DNA from: Hyphomicrobiales bacterium
GTDB taxonomy: Bacteria; Pseudomonadota; Alphaproteobacteria; Rhizobiales; Aestuariivirgaceae
Assembly: GCA_025363755.1 (NCBI GenBank)
Contig: JANYLQ010000029.1
Span: 62,001-126,000, forward strand
DNA: 64,000 nt
Reading direction: 5' to 3'
Shown here: piece after piece, positions 24,768-33,223 of the stretch
Layout: the number at the start of each line of letters is the position of its first letter
How positions within the stretch are numbered: the stretch's first letter is position 1
Program-made: the position numbers and the translations under genes
The notes under the pieces: model-generated
What the model saw: the letters and a program-made list of their open reading frames with translations, nothing else
Told to the model about the DNA's origin: nothing
Databases searched by the model: none

Positions 24768-25763
24768 CTACGCAACTCGCATGCCGGCGTCATCGAAATA
24801 AAACGGTCGTTCGGGCCGTATTCTTACGATGTCGCCTTCAGTCAATTTCGTGTGTGCATCGGTAACTGTTATCAAGTTATGGTTCTTAAAAGAAAGATGC
24901 AAGCGAGTTTGATCCCCCAAATGTTCAACTCGCTTGACGAAACTTTCCTCACCTTCACCTTGCACAATCTGCTCTGGGCGCAGCCCGATTTGGCAAGCGC
25001 GATTTGGTGCGCCACCAAAAACAGACGCTGGCAGAAGATTAATGCGTGGCTGGCCCAACCTGCTGGCCGAATAGATGCTAACGGGGTTCTCATAAATTTC
25101 TCTTGGAGATCCAAACTGAACGAGCTTTCCTTGCTCAAGAACGCCCACATGGGTCGCCATTGTCATGGCTTCAATTTGGTCGTGAGTGACGTAAAGTAAA
25201 GTCGCTCCAGACTTTGCTTGGATGCGTTTCAGTTCAATGCGTAAATCGGCTCTGAGCTTTGCATCCAGCGAACTGAGCGGTTCATCCATCAAAAAAATCG
25301 TCGGGTTACGAACAAGTGCGCGACCGATCGAAACACGTTGCATCTCTCCGCCCGAAAGTGCGGTCGCCTTATTGTCCAACTTGTGCGAAATCTGGAGAAC
25401 TTCCGAGACTTCTTTAATTTTGCGCTCAATTTCCGCTGCCGGAGTTTTGAGAAGTGGGGATTTAAGCGGAAACGCCAAGTTTTCACGTACCGTAAGATGC
25501 GGATAGAGCGAATATTGCTGAAACACCATAGCCACGTTGCGTTGGGCAGGCGCCAAGCCAGCCACCGACTGGCCACCAATCAAAACGTCGCCTGTATCAG
25601 GTTTATCAAGACCAGATACCATGCGCAGTGTTGTTGTTTTGCCAGCACCTGTGGGCCCCAACAAGACCACAAAAGAACCATTTGGAATAATCATAGTGAC
25701 GTTATCGAGGGCTGCAGCTTCGCCAAATTTCTTGGTGATGTTTTTCAGAATAACTTCAGCCAC
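24768..25763 (-). CDS. Carbohydrate ABC importer ATPase (second)
   Basis: 331 residues, MalK/UgpC family. Walker A LLGPTGAGKTTTLRMVSGL, Q-loop VFQQYSLYPHL, signature LSGGEMQRVSIGRAL, Walker B IFLMDEPLSSLDAKLR, H-loop VTHDQIEAM, plus a C-terminal OB-like regulatory domain. The GTG at 25763 (VAEVILKNITKKFG) has GGGAG nine bases upstream and overlaps the first ATPase gene by eight bases. Two different ATPase genes in one operon suggest a heterodimeric motor. Confidence 0.9.
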   Translation of the reverse strand: MAEVILKNITKKFGEAAALDNVTMIIPNGSFVVLLGPTGAGKTTTLRMVSGLDKPDTGDVLIGGQSVAGLAPAQRNVAMVFQQYSLYPHLTVRENLAFPLKSPLLKTPAAEIERKIKEVSEVLQISHKLDNKATALSGGEMQRVSIGRALVRNPTIFLMDEPLSSLDAKLRADLRIELKRIQAKSGATLLYVTHDQIEAMTMATHVGVLEQGKLVQFGSPREIYENPVSIYSASRLGQPRINLLPASVFGGAPNRACQIGLRPEQIVQGEGEESFVKRVEHLGDQTRLHLSFKNHNLITVTDAHTKLTEGDIVRIRPERPFYFDDAGMRVA

Positions 25764-26853
25764 GATTAAATACTCCCTGGTTAGCATTCGACAGTAATGC
25801 TTTGCCGTTTTCAGCATTGAATATGGTAACGGTGCGCGGATCAAAATTTAACCCGATCTTTTCGCCGGTTTTTATTTTGCCAGTCGCATCTGTGCGCACC
25901 TTCACATCACCATTAGGCGTCGTGAGTGTTACAATTTGAGTTGTGCCCAGATATTCCGTGGCCAACACCTTTCCCCTATATTGCGCCTTGTCAGAAAATT
26001 TAATGTGTTCTGGGCGTATGCCGATTGCAAGTTTGCCTTTGGCACCTTCCAACGCAGTTGGAATTTTAAAATCAATGCCGTTCATTTCAATGCTGGATTT
26101 GTTTGTGCCAAGCATGCCCTCAAAGCGCAGAAAGTTCATCGAAGGTGATCCAAGGAAATTTGCCACGAACATGGTGGCTGGCCAGTCATAAATTTCTTGA
26201 GGCTTGCCGAATTGTTCAACTGAACCATGATTCATCACTACAATCTTGTCACCCATCTGCATGGCTTCCAATTGATCGTGCGTGACGTAAACTGTAGTTG
26301 CGCCCATGCGGTTGTGAAGGGCGCGCAACTCTTCAGACATATGTTCGCGGAACTCAGCATCCAGCGCGCCTAAAGGTTCATCCATGAAGAATGCCTTTGG
26401 CTCTCGCACAATTGCCCGGCCAAGTGCCACGCGCTGTCTATCGCCGCCAGAAAGGCCACCGATTGGGCGTTTGAGAATATCAGAGATACCCAAAATTTCT
26501 GCGACTTCCGCCACGCGCTTTTTCACTTGATCTTTCGGCATGCCTTGGCTCAGAAGTGGGTAAGAAATATTCTTCCCGACATTCATGTGCGGGTAAAGCG
26601 CAAAGAGTTGGAACACAAAGGCAATGTCGCGTTTACTTGCAGGCTTTTGCCCCACTTCTTCGCCGTCGATATAGATTTCGCCACTGGTGGGTAATTCAAG
26701 CCCAGCCATCATACGGAGTGTTGTGGTCTTGCCGCATCCAGAAGGCCCAAGCAGCATGAAGAACTCACCATCTTCAATTGTGAAGGTCGAAGACTTCACG
26801 GCATTGAACGTGCCGAAATCTTTGCGCAGATTTTTGATTTTAATTTGCGCCAT
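25756..26853 (-). CDS. Carbohydrate ABC importer ATPase (first)
   Basis: 365 residues, MalK/UgpC family. Walker A LLGPSGCGKTTTLRMMAGL, Q-loop VFQLFALYPHM, signature LSGGDRQRVALGRAI with Asp where Glu or Gln is usual, Walker B AFFMDEPLGALDAEFR, H-loop VTHDQLEAM, and a C-terminal domain including GIRPEHIKF. Two bases separate it from the upstream small membrane protein gene. With the other ATPase it likely powers the two permeases. Confidence 0.9.
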   Translation of the reverse strand: MAQIKIKNLRKDFGTFNAVKSSTFTIEDGEFFMLLGPSGCGKTTTLRMMAGLELPTSGEIYIDGEEVGQKPASKRDIAFVFQLFALYPHMNVGKNISYPLLSQGMPKDQVKKRVAEVAEILGISDILKRPIGGLSGGDRQRVALGRAIVREPKAFFMDEPLGALDAEFREHMSEELRALHNRMGATTVYVTHDQLEAMQMGDKIVVMNHGSVEQFGKPQEIYDWPATMFVANFLGSPSMNFLRFEGMLGTNKSSIEMNGIDFKIPTALEGAKGKLAIGIRPEHIKFSDKAQYRGKVLATEYLGTTQIVTLTTPNGDVKVRTDATGKIKTGEKIGLNFDPRTVTIFNAENGKALLSNANQGVFNRG

Positions 26854-26855
26854 GA

Positions 26856-27044
26856 TTACTCCGGAAAATGACTGGTGATGATGAACATCACAGTTCCAAC
26901 AAGTGTTACGACAAATGAATAGCTAAAGAGCGACAAGGCCAAGGGCTGCATCATCATCACCACCCCCAAAGCAATGAGGATAGAGGCTAGCATTTCCCAA
27001 GCGCCGCGACGGAACCGCATCAACCCATGAATAAACGAACTCAT
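26856..27044 (-). CDS. 62-residue membrane protein in the ABC importer operon
   Basis: Starts at an ATG overlapping the permease stop as ATGA (27041-27044). The product has a short basic N-terminus (MSSFIHGLMRFRRGAWEM) and two predicted membrane helices, around residues 17-36 and 38-57, ending in HFPE. It is too small to be a permease. Small accessory membrane proteins occur in some two-ATPase importers (for example GlpU in the rhizobial glycerol system), but no sequence likeness to that family was recognised. Coupled translation makes it a real gene candidate. Confidence 0.75.
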   Translation of the reverse strand: MSSFIHGLMRFRRGAWEMLASILIALGVVMMMQPLALSLFSYSFVVTLVGTVMFIITSHFPE

Positions 27045-27982
27045 TTGCGCACCGCCCCGAATGTGATGCCCCGCAGCAAATGCTTGCGCAGCAGAATGGT
27101 GAAAATCATGACAGGTAGCAAAAATATCGTAGCGCCGGCGGCAACGGCCGGCCAATCTTGACCACCAGTGCCAATGATTGTTGGAATGAAGGGTGGAGCG
27201 GTTTGTGCCGTACCGGAAGTCAACAAAGCGGCCAACGCATATTCATTCCATGCAAAGATCAAGCAGAAGATGGCAGTTGATGCGATCCCCGTCGTGGCTT
27301 GCGGGAGAACGACTTTGTAGAAAGCTTGAAACCGCGTGTAGCCATCAATCAAAGCTGCTTCTTCATATTCAATCGGAATTTCATTTATAAATCCGTGGAT
27401 CAACCACACCGAAAGCGACAGATTTATTGCTGTGTAGAGCAAGATCATGCCAGCGTGAGTGTCATTCAAGCCTAACTGCCGAAACATCAGAAAAATTGGA
27501 ATAGCAACGGCGATGGGCGGCATCATGCGGGTTGAGAGAATGAAAAACAGCAAGTCGTCTTTCAACGGCACTCTGAAGCGTGAGAAGGCATAAGCTGCAG
27601 CGGTGCCAAGCACGATGGCAAAAAATGTTGAGCCAAAGCCAATGATAACCGAATTCAAAAAGCGCTCGCCATAACGCGATGGGCCAGCAATCACCATGTC
27701 GTATTGGCGCACAATACGGTCATACCAAGTCTTTGGCTCGCCTGCCTGTACCAACATTTCGGGTGTTGCCCTTGTGCGCGTGGTGAACAAGTTTACATAG
27801 CCTTCGAGCGTCGGTTGGAATACCACTTTAGGCGGATAAGCGATGGCATCAGACGGGCTTTTGAAGCCTGTTGCGATGATCCACAGCAGTGGCATGAGTG
27901 TTACGACGGCGTAGAAAATAACAAACGAACCCGCGGCCCACTTTTGGCGCTTGGAAGGCTCGGTAATTGAATAACTGCTCAT
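27041..27982 (-). CDS. Carbohydrate ABC importer permease (MalG-like)
   Basis: 313 residues with six membrane helices and the EAA motif EYEEAALIDGYTRFQAFYKVVLP contact region (seen as EEAALIDGYTRFQAF). A long periplasmic loop of about 70 residues follows the first helix (TTRARATPEMLVQAGEPKTW and onward). The ATG at 27982 (MSSYSITEPSK) overlaps the other permease's stop as ATGA; the longer frame would run into that gene. It forms the membrane channel with the upstream permease. Confidence 0.92.
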   Translation of the reverse strand: MSSYSITEPSKRQKWAAGSFVIFYAVVTLMPLLWIIATGFKSPSDAIAYPPKVVFQPTLEGYVNLFTTRTRATPEMLVQAGEPKTWYDRIVRQYDMVIAGPSRYGERFLNSVIIGFGSTFFAIVLGTAAAYAFSRFRVPLKDDLLFFILSTRMMPPIAVAIPIFLMFRQLGLNDTHAGMILLYTAINLSLSVWLIHGFINEIPIEYEEAALIDGYTRFQAFYKVVLPQATTGIASTAIFCLIFAWNEYALAALLTSGTAQTAPPFIPTIIGTGGQDWPAVAAGATIFLLPVMIFTILLRKHLLRGITFGAVRK

Positions 27983-28926
27983 CTTTCTTTGACCTTGTTC
28001 AACGCTTTCACGTAAATTGATGCGAGCCCAAAAACTGTGACGAAGAGGATGACGGCATAGGCGGAGGAATAGCCAGTGCGCCATTTTTCAAAAGCTTCGC
28101 GCTTCAAATTGATCGACGTCAGTTCGGTAATTGACCCTGGCCCGCCCCCTGTCAGTTGAACGACGAGATCAAACATCTTGAAATTTTCGATGCCACGGAA
28201 CAACACGGCCAGCATCAGAAATGGTAAAACCATGGGCAAAGTGATCGTCCAAAATTGCCGCCATTTACTTGCGCGGTCACATTCGGCCGCTTCATAAATA
28301 CTGCCGGGAATTGAACGCAACCCGGCCAAGCAAATCAACATCACAAACGGCGTCCACATCCATGTATCAACGATAACAATAGCCCAAGGTGCCAAGTTTA
28401 CATCGCCAATCATCGAGAAGCTCGACGGGTCGGTATGTGTCAGAAAACCGACGACATAGTTGAAGAGGCCGATCTGGGGTTGATACAAAAATGTCCAAAA
28501 ATTTCCAACAACGGCTGGGCTTAACATCATCGGGAATACGATGATCGTGGTCCATAAATCATTGCCTCGAAATTTTTTGTTGATGAGATAAGCCAGCGAG
28601 AATCCAATCAAGACTTGAAGAACGATTGTCCAGATCAGAAAATGCGCGGTAGTTTGCATTGTCAACCAAATGTCAGCGTCCGACAAGATGCGGCGATAAT
28701 TATCGAGACCAACAAACTGCACTTCGGCATTGGGGCGGTTGACACGGAAATTTGTGAAACTCAGGCGAATAGTCCAGATCAACGGAAATATGTTGATCGC
28801 CAGTAAAAGAAAAATTGTGGGCGCAACGAAGATCCATGCAATAGCGCGATCAGAGAGGCCTCTTATTTTTTTGGCGAGTATTGGCGGCGTCGCCTCAGCG
28901 GCGCGCTCGAATTGAGTTGGCGACAT
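27979..28926 (-). CDS. Carbohydrate ABC importer permease (MalF-like)
   Basis: 315 residues, six membrane helices, with NIFPLIWTIRLSFTNF at the first helix, the EAA loop IYEAAECDRASKWRQFWTIT and the C-terminal GGGPGSITELTSI common to MalF-type permeases. The ATG at 28926 (MSPTQFERAAEA) follows AGAGAA. It lies about 100 bases after the binding-protein gene and is coupled to the MalG-like gene downstream. Confidence 0.92.
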   Translation of the reverse strand: MSPTQFERAAEATPPILAKKIRGLSDRAIAWIFVAPTIFLLLAINIFPLIWTIRLSFTNFRVNRPNAEVQFVGLDNYRRILSDADIWLTMQTTAHFLIWTIVLQVLIGFSLAYLINKKFRGNDLWTTIIVFPMMLSPAVVGNFWTFLYQPQIGLFNYVVGFLTHTDPSSFSMIGDVNLAPWAIVIVDTWMWTPFVMLICLAGLRSIPGSIYEAAECDRASKWRQFWTITLPMVLPFLMLAVLFRGIENFKMFDLVVQLTGGGPGSITELTSINLKREAFEKWRTGYSSAYAVILFVTVFGLASIYVKALNKVKER

Positions 28927-29026
28927 GATTTTCTCTTTGGAAAAATGATAAGGCAAGGCGCACAGGGCAGAGCATCTGCCCTACCCTGTGCTTCGACGAT
29001 GCCTCGGGAGGAGAGGCATTTAAAGG

Positions 29027-30358
29027 TTACATTTTGCCTTCGTCTTTGAACACTTTCGTCCAATCCGCAACAAGACCGTCCATGGCTTCCTTGGCTGTGC
29101 CTTTTCCTGCCACAACATAGTCATGGAAGCGTTTCTGCGTTGCCTGCATCAAAGATGCGTAGCTTGGCTCAGCCCAGAAATCCTTGACGATTGCCATCGA
29201 GTCCAAGAACGTCTGCGCGTAAGGTTGGCTTGTTGCAAAGCTCGGATCGTTTACAACTGAACTGAGTGCTGAATAGCCACCAAGTGTCCACCACTTCGAC
29301 TGAACATCTTTTTGTGCAAACCACTTGATGTAGGCCAAGGCTTCTTCCTGATGAGCTGAATTTGCAACCACAGAAATGCCTTGTCCGCCAAGCTGCGCAA
29401 AATGGCCACCGGGGCCTGCTGGCATTGGGAAATAGCCTGACTTATCGCCACCCACGTTTGCATCAGCATTCACACCAGGCCAGATGAATGCGAAGTTCAT
29501 TTGCATTGCAACTTGACCAGATTTGTAGGCGTCAATATTTTGCGACATATACCAGTCCGAAGCACCTGGCGGTGTGCAGCAATCGTAAAGTGACTTATAG
29601 AATTCGAGTCCCTTCACAGCGCCTTCAGAGTTCACAAAACCTTGCAGTTCATATGGTTTTGCCGGATTGTCGTATTGGAAGCCGAAGTTATAGAGCGCGT
29701 TCATGGCGCCCATCGTGATGCCTTCGGAGCCACGCTCGGTGTAGATTGCAGCGCCGTAAACTTTCTTGCCGTCAATATCACGGCCTTGGAAGAAGGTCGC
29801 AATATCTTTCAGTTCATCCAATGACTTTGGAACTGCGAGGTCACGGCTATATTTCTTCTTGAATTCAGCTTGTAGTTCTGGCTTTGCAAACCAATCCTTA
29901 CGGTAGGTCCAACCCACCACGTCACCAAATGCTGGCAACGCCCAATAGTTCGGTGTGTTCTTTGGCCATTCAGCATAACCGGTGACTGTTGCTGGGATGA
30001 AGTCCTTCATCGAAATGCCGTTCTTGTCGAAGAAGTCATTCAGCTTAACATACTGCTTGTTCTCAGCTGCACCACCAATCCATTGGCTGTCACCAATCAA
30101 CAGATCACAGAGCTTGCCGCCGGAATTCAACTCATTCAGCATGCGGTCGGCAAAGTTTGGCCATGGCACGAATTCAAATTTCATTTTATTGCCAGATTTG
30201 GCTTCGAAGTCTTTGCTCAGCTCAACCAGAGCATTAGCGGGGTCCCATGCAGCCCAGCAGAGAGTCAAATCGGCAGCTTGAGCGCCAGTAGCACCGAAGG
30301 CGCTGATACCAAAGAGCAGCCCGATGGCGGCAGCGGAATTAAACAATTTACTTTTCAT
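29027..30358 (-). CDS. Sugar-type ABC importer substrate-binding protein
   Basis: 443-residue precursor of family 1 solute-binding type. Signal peptide to about residue 28 (FGATGAQAA), then DLTLCWAAWDPANALVELSK at the start of the mature lobe. GYFPMPAGPGGHFAQLGGQG and a Trp/Tyr-rich C-terminus are typical of sugar or polyol binders. The ATG at 30358 has GAGG eight bases upstream. First gene of the operon, divergent from the LacI-type regulator and next to its likely operators. Substrate unknown; a triose, tetrose or polyol is suggested by the linked kinase. Confidence 0.9.
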   Translation of the reverse strand: MKSKLFNSAAAIGLLFGISAFGATGAQAADLTLCWAAWDPANALVELSKDFEAKSGNKMKFEFVPWPNFADRMLNELNSGGKLCDLLIGDSQWIGGAAENKQYVKLNDFFDKNGISMKDFIPATVTGYAEWPKNTPNYWALPAFGDVVGWTYRKDWFAKPELQAEFKKKYSRDLAVPKSLDELKDIATFFQGRDIDGKKVYGAAIYTERGSEGITMGAMNALYNFGFQYDNPAKPYELQGFVNSEGAVKGLEFYKSLYDCCTPPGASDWYMSQNIDAYKSGQVAMQMNFAFIWPGVNADANVGGDKSGYFPMPAGPGGHFAQLGGQGISVVANSAHQEEALAYIKWFAQKDVQSKWWTLGGYSALSSVVNDPSFATSQPYAQTFLDSMAIVKDFWAEPSYASLMQATQKRFHDYVVAGKGTAKEAMDGLVADWTKVFKDEGKM

Positions 30359-30440
30359 ATAGTCTTCCTCCCTCTGGTCGCGCCTGATTGCGCAACTCAA
30401 GTATCCCAACGAAATCGTAGGATTTGTGAGATTACGCTAT

Positions 30441-30490
30441 AATGAGGCACGTGCCTCATTGCAAGAGAAATATGAGGTACGTGCCTAAAA
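30441..30490. promoter_or_regulatory. Two palindromic operators in the LacI/ABC divergent region
   Basis: A perfect 20-base palindrome, AATGAGGCACGTGCCTCATT at 30441-30460, and a diverged copy, ATGAGGTACGTGCCTAAA at about 30472-30489. The centres are 30 bases apart, about three helical turns, so two regulator dimers would sit on one DNA face. CG-centred palindromes are typical of LacI-family sites. The 197-base gap serves both the binding-protein and regulator genes. Confidence 0.75.
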
Positions 30491-30555
30491 AAGTTGAATT
30501 TGTTGAAATTACTGGTAAATTAGTGTCTATAAATGTTGATTTGCTGGGATTTTGA

Positions 30556-31587
30556 ATGGGCAAGGTGGGACCAACAACGAGGGATTTAGCAATTGCGGCT
30601 GGCGTCAGCCTCGCGACCGTTGACCGTGTACTCAATTCAAGATTCGGTGTTCAAACCAAAACCATCACAAAAGTAAACGAAGCCGCTGAAAAAATCGGCT
30701 TTGTTCGTGATATTTCGGCTGCCAACCTTTCCAGAAGCCGCAATTATTCGTTTCTCTTCATTCTTCCGTTGGTGGGAGATCAGTTCTTGGGTGAGTTGCT
30801 GGCCAAGATCGAAGAGGCCAACAAGGCCTTTGCCGCAGAGCGTGTTACAGTCTCATCAAAACGGATCAATGTTAACGATCCACACGCCGTCGCCAATTTT
30901 CTATCCCAGATTGACCCGCAGGAATTTAGCGGCTTGGCCATTATGATCCCAGAATCTCCTCAGGTGCGCGACGCCGTCAATCGCCTTGGAGAGCGCGGGA
31001 TAAAAGTCGTGCAGTTTCTGTCTGGTCAACCAACGACAAATGAATTTGATTTTGTTGGGACGGATAACTACGCATCCGGTGCCACAGCTGGAAGTTTGAT
31101 GCGGCGGTTCTTACATTCCGGCAATGGAAAAATAGTTGTTATTTCAGAAACCATGCAATCGCTGAGCAGCATTGAACGGCGATTGGGTTTTGACGATATC
31201 ATAGCCGAAAATTTTCCGAGTATAACTGTGTTGCCTTCGTTAGAAACTTATGGTGACGATGGGCGTGCGCAAAAAATTATAAGCAACACGTTCAATAACT
31301 ATTCTGATATCGTCGGCTTCTACGTCATTAGCTCTGAAGCGCGTATTCCCATTGAGATCCTCTCACAGTATCCAAAAGCAAAAGATATCATCCGCATTGC
31401 CCATGAACGCACACCTTTCACCGACAATGCGTTGAGACGAGGTGAACTTGATGCAGTGATTGCGCAAAATCCAGGTCATGTGGTTCGCAGTGCTTTGCGC
31501 ATTTTACGCGCGCGCTGCGATCAGAGAGAACCACTGGCTTCGCAAGAAAATATCAGGATCGAAATATTTCTGAAGGAAAACCTTTGA
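30556..31587 (+). CDS. LacI-family transcriptional regulator
   Basis: 343 residues. N-terminal helix-turn-helix TTRDLAIAAGVSLATVDRVL with the hinge KTITKVNEAAEKIGF, then a periplasmic-binding-like effector domain with FVGTDNYASGATAGSLM. It probably represses the divergent ABC importer and kinase operon by binding the palindromes at 30441-30490. The VSLATVDRVLN form is typical of the LacI subgroup linked to sugar and polyol ABC systems. It ends directly against the convergent ccmI gene with no gap. Confidence 0.92.
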   Translation: MGKVGPTTRDLAIAAGVSLATVDRVLNSRFGVQTKTITKVNEAAEKIGFVRDISAANLSRSRNYSFLFILPLVGDQFLGELLAKIEEANKAFAAERVTVSSKRINVNDPHAVANFLSQIDPQEFSGLAIMIPESPQVRDAVNRLGERGIKVVQFLSGQPTTNEFDFVGTDNYASGATAGSLMRRFLHSGNGKIVVISETMQSLSSIERRLGFDDIIAENFPSITVLPSLETYGDDGRAQKIISNTFNNYSDIVGFYVISSEARIPIEILSQYPKAKDIIRIAHERTPFTDNALRRGELDAVIAQNPGHVVRSALRILRARCDQREPLASQENIRIEIFLKENL

Positions 31588-32754
31588 TTATTTCAAACCA
31601 AGATTCGTTGCGGCAGCCACAATTTTATCTTTGTTCGCCGGATCATTGGTAAACGCCAAAAGGGCTGCGTTTAACGCGTCCTTTGCAGAATCTGGGTCAT
31701 TCAAGACTTGATAAGACTTGATCAGTTTAATCCAGCCATCAGCATCGTTCGGATTGGTTTTTAGCCTATCAGCCAACTTCGCAACCATGCCCTTTATCAT
31801 GGCTGTCTGATCACCTTCGGGCAGTGCTTGGATTGCTGATTTTTGTGCGTCAGTGATAACAGACGTTGATGGTGATGCTGAGGCAACTATGGCAGATACG
31901 TCACGACCCGTTGCTTTTCCCAAATTTACAATCCGAGCTATAACATCTTCGCGCCAACCTGCACCTTCTGGCGATGCCGCCAACAAAGCTATCCATCGAT
32001 CCAACGCGCCTGTTTTGTCGCCAGCCTGTTCTTGCGCTAATGAATCATAGAATCTTGCGCGGAAATTCTTGGGGTCTTTGGCTAAAACTTCAGTAATGAG
32101 GCTCTGAGCTTTTGGCGTCACGATCCCATCCGCAGTTTGGACCAAAGATTCCGCATAGGCCGACCTATAGTCAATATTGGCAGGATCAATTTCTACCGCT
32201 TTCGCATAAGCTTCTGCTGACGCTGCATAATTTTGCTTGTTGAATTGCGCCCAACCTAACATGCGCCAGCCTTCAGCATCTCTTGGGTTGGCTTGCATTC
32301 GAGCTTGAAGTTTAGTGATCAACGTATCAATCTGGCCCGATCCAGAAACAGAATCTTGTGTTGTGGGCACTGCCGGCGTTGGCGGTTGTAAATTTGAAAC
32401 GGATGGCAATTCCGGTGTACCAAGATAAGCATAAAGATTTACGCCACCCAAAATGACCAATGCGGCGGTCGAAACAAGAGCCAGCATTTTCCAACCGGAT
32501 GACAATGGCTGAGATTTCTTCATAGTCGTTTCAGCTATGGCAAGACGGCGGCGAATTTCAGCGCGTGCCGCTTTCGCCTCAGGCGCATCAATCGTGCCTG
32601 CTAATTCATCGCGGTCAACCTCACTCAGCTGATCTTGATAAATGGCCTGATCTTGAACCTCGCGGCCTTGGTCCTCATAGCGGCGGATCAATGGAATAGA
32701 CATGACCACAGCCGTTGCGCTGCATAAAATCGTCATGAGGAACCAGAGAGTCAT
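31588..32754 (-). CDS. ccmI: Cytochrome c maturation protein CcmI
   Basis: 388 residues: two N-terminal membrane helices (residues 1-20 and about 88-108) flanking a cytoplasmic segment with YQDQLSEVDRDELAGTI, followed by a periplasmic TPR region (GWRMLGWAQFNKQNYAASAEAYAKAVEIDPAN, seen as GWRMLGWAQFN and AEAYAKAVEIDPAN). CcmI holds apocytochrome c for the CcmFH haem lyase. One base separates it from ccmH. Cytochrome c maturation supports both respiration and photosynthetic electron transfer. Confidence 0.93.
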   Translation of the reverse strand: MTLWFLMTILCSATAVVMSIPLIRRYEDQGREVQDQAIYQDQLSEVDRDELAGTIDAPEAKAARAEIRRRLAIAETTMKKSQPLSSGWKMLALVSTAALVILGGVNLYAYLGTPELPSVSNLQPPTPAVPTTQDSVSGSGQIDTLITKLQARMQANPRDAEGWRMLGWAQFNKQNYAASAEAYAKAVEIDPANIDYRSAYAESLVQTADGIVTPKAQSLITEVLAKDPKNFRARFYDSLAQEQAGDKTGALDRWIALLAASPEGAGWREDVIARIVNLGKATGRDVSAIVASASPSTSVITDAQKSAIQALPEGDQTAMIKGMVAKLADRLKTNPNDADGWIKLIKSYQVLNDPDSAKDALNAALLAFTNDPANKDKIVAAATNLGLK

Positions 32755-32755
32755 T

Positions 32756-33223
32756 TTAGTCTTCTTTCATTTCGTTCGTGAGCGCCATTTCATCAGGATC
32801 AATGCCATCTGATGTTTCCAATTCTGGCCTGCGCCTCAGATACAATGTGGCAACTGATAATGCGATGAGCAGTATGAGGAAAGGCGAGGCCCACAAAAGA
32901 AATGTGTCAGTCTGCAATGGTGGCTTGAGCAAAACATAATTGCCGTAGCGCGATACGAGATAATCAAAGACTTGTTCGTTGCTATCACCTGCGGTTAATC
33001 TTTCGCGCACGATCACGCGCAAGTCTTTGGCTAAGGATGCATTTGAATCGTCAATGGATTGATTTTGGCAAACGAGGCAACGCAAATCTTGGCTGATTTC
33101 ACGCGCGCGTGTTTCAAGCACCGAGTCTTTCAATACTTCTTCGGGCATGACTGCATGGGCATTTGGAACTGTAATAAGCGCAGCCAACAAAACCAAAATT
33201 ATTGCTGTTAGTGGAAGCCTCAT
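32756..33223 (-). CDS. ccmH: Cytochrome c maturation thioreductase CcmH
   Basis: 155 residues with a signal peptide (to about residue 24), the redox motif LRCLVCQNQSIDDSNA, and a C-terminal membrane helix (FLLWASPFLILLIALSVATL). CcmH reduces the apocytochrome CXXCH cysteines. The start overlaps the ccmF stop by four bases. Confidence 0.95.
   Translation of the reverse strand: MRLPLTAIILVLLAALITVPNAHAVMPEEVLKDSVLETRAREISQDLRCLVCQNQSIDDSNASLAKDLRVIVRERLTAGDSNEQVFDYLVSRYGNYVLLKPPLQTDTFLLWASPFLILLIALSVATLYLRRRPELETSDGIDPDEMALTNEMKED

Noticed and set aside
24768-30358. Glycerol importer GlpVSTPQU
   Set aside because: The two-ATPase design is similar, but the small protein does not resemble GlpU (DUF2160), no glycerol-3-phosphate dehydrogenase gene is present, and the ATPase motifs are ordinary MalK-type.
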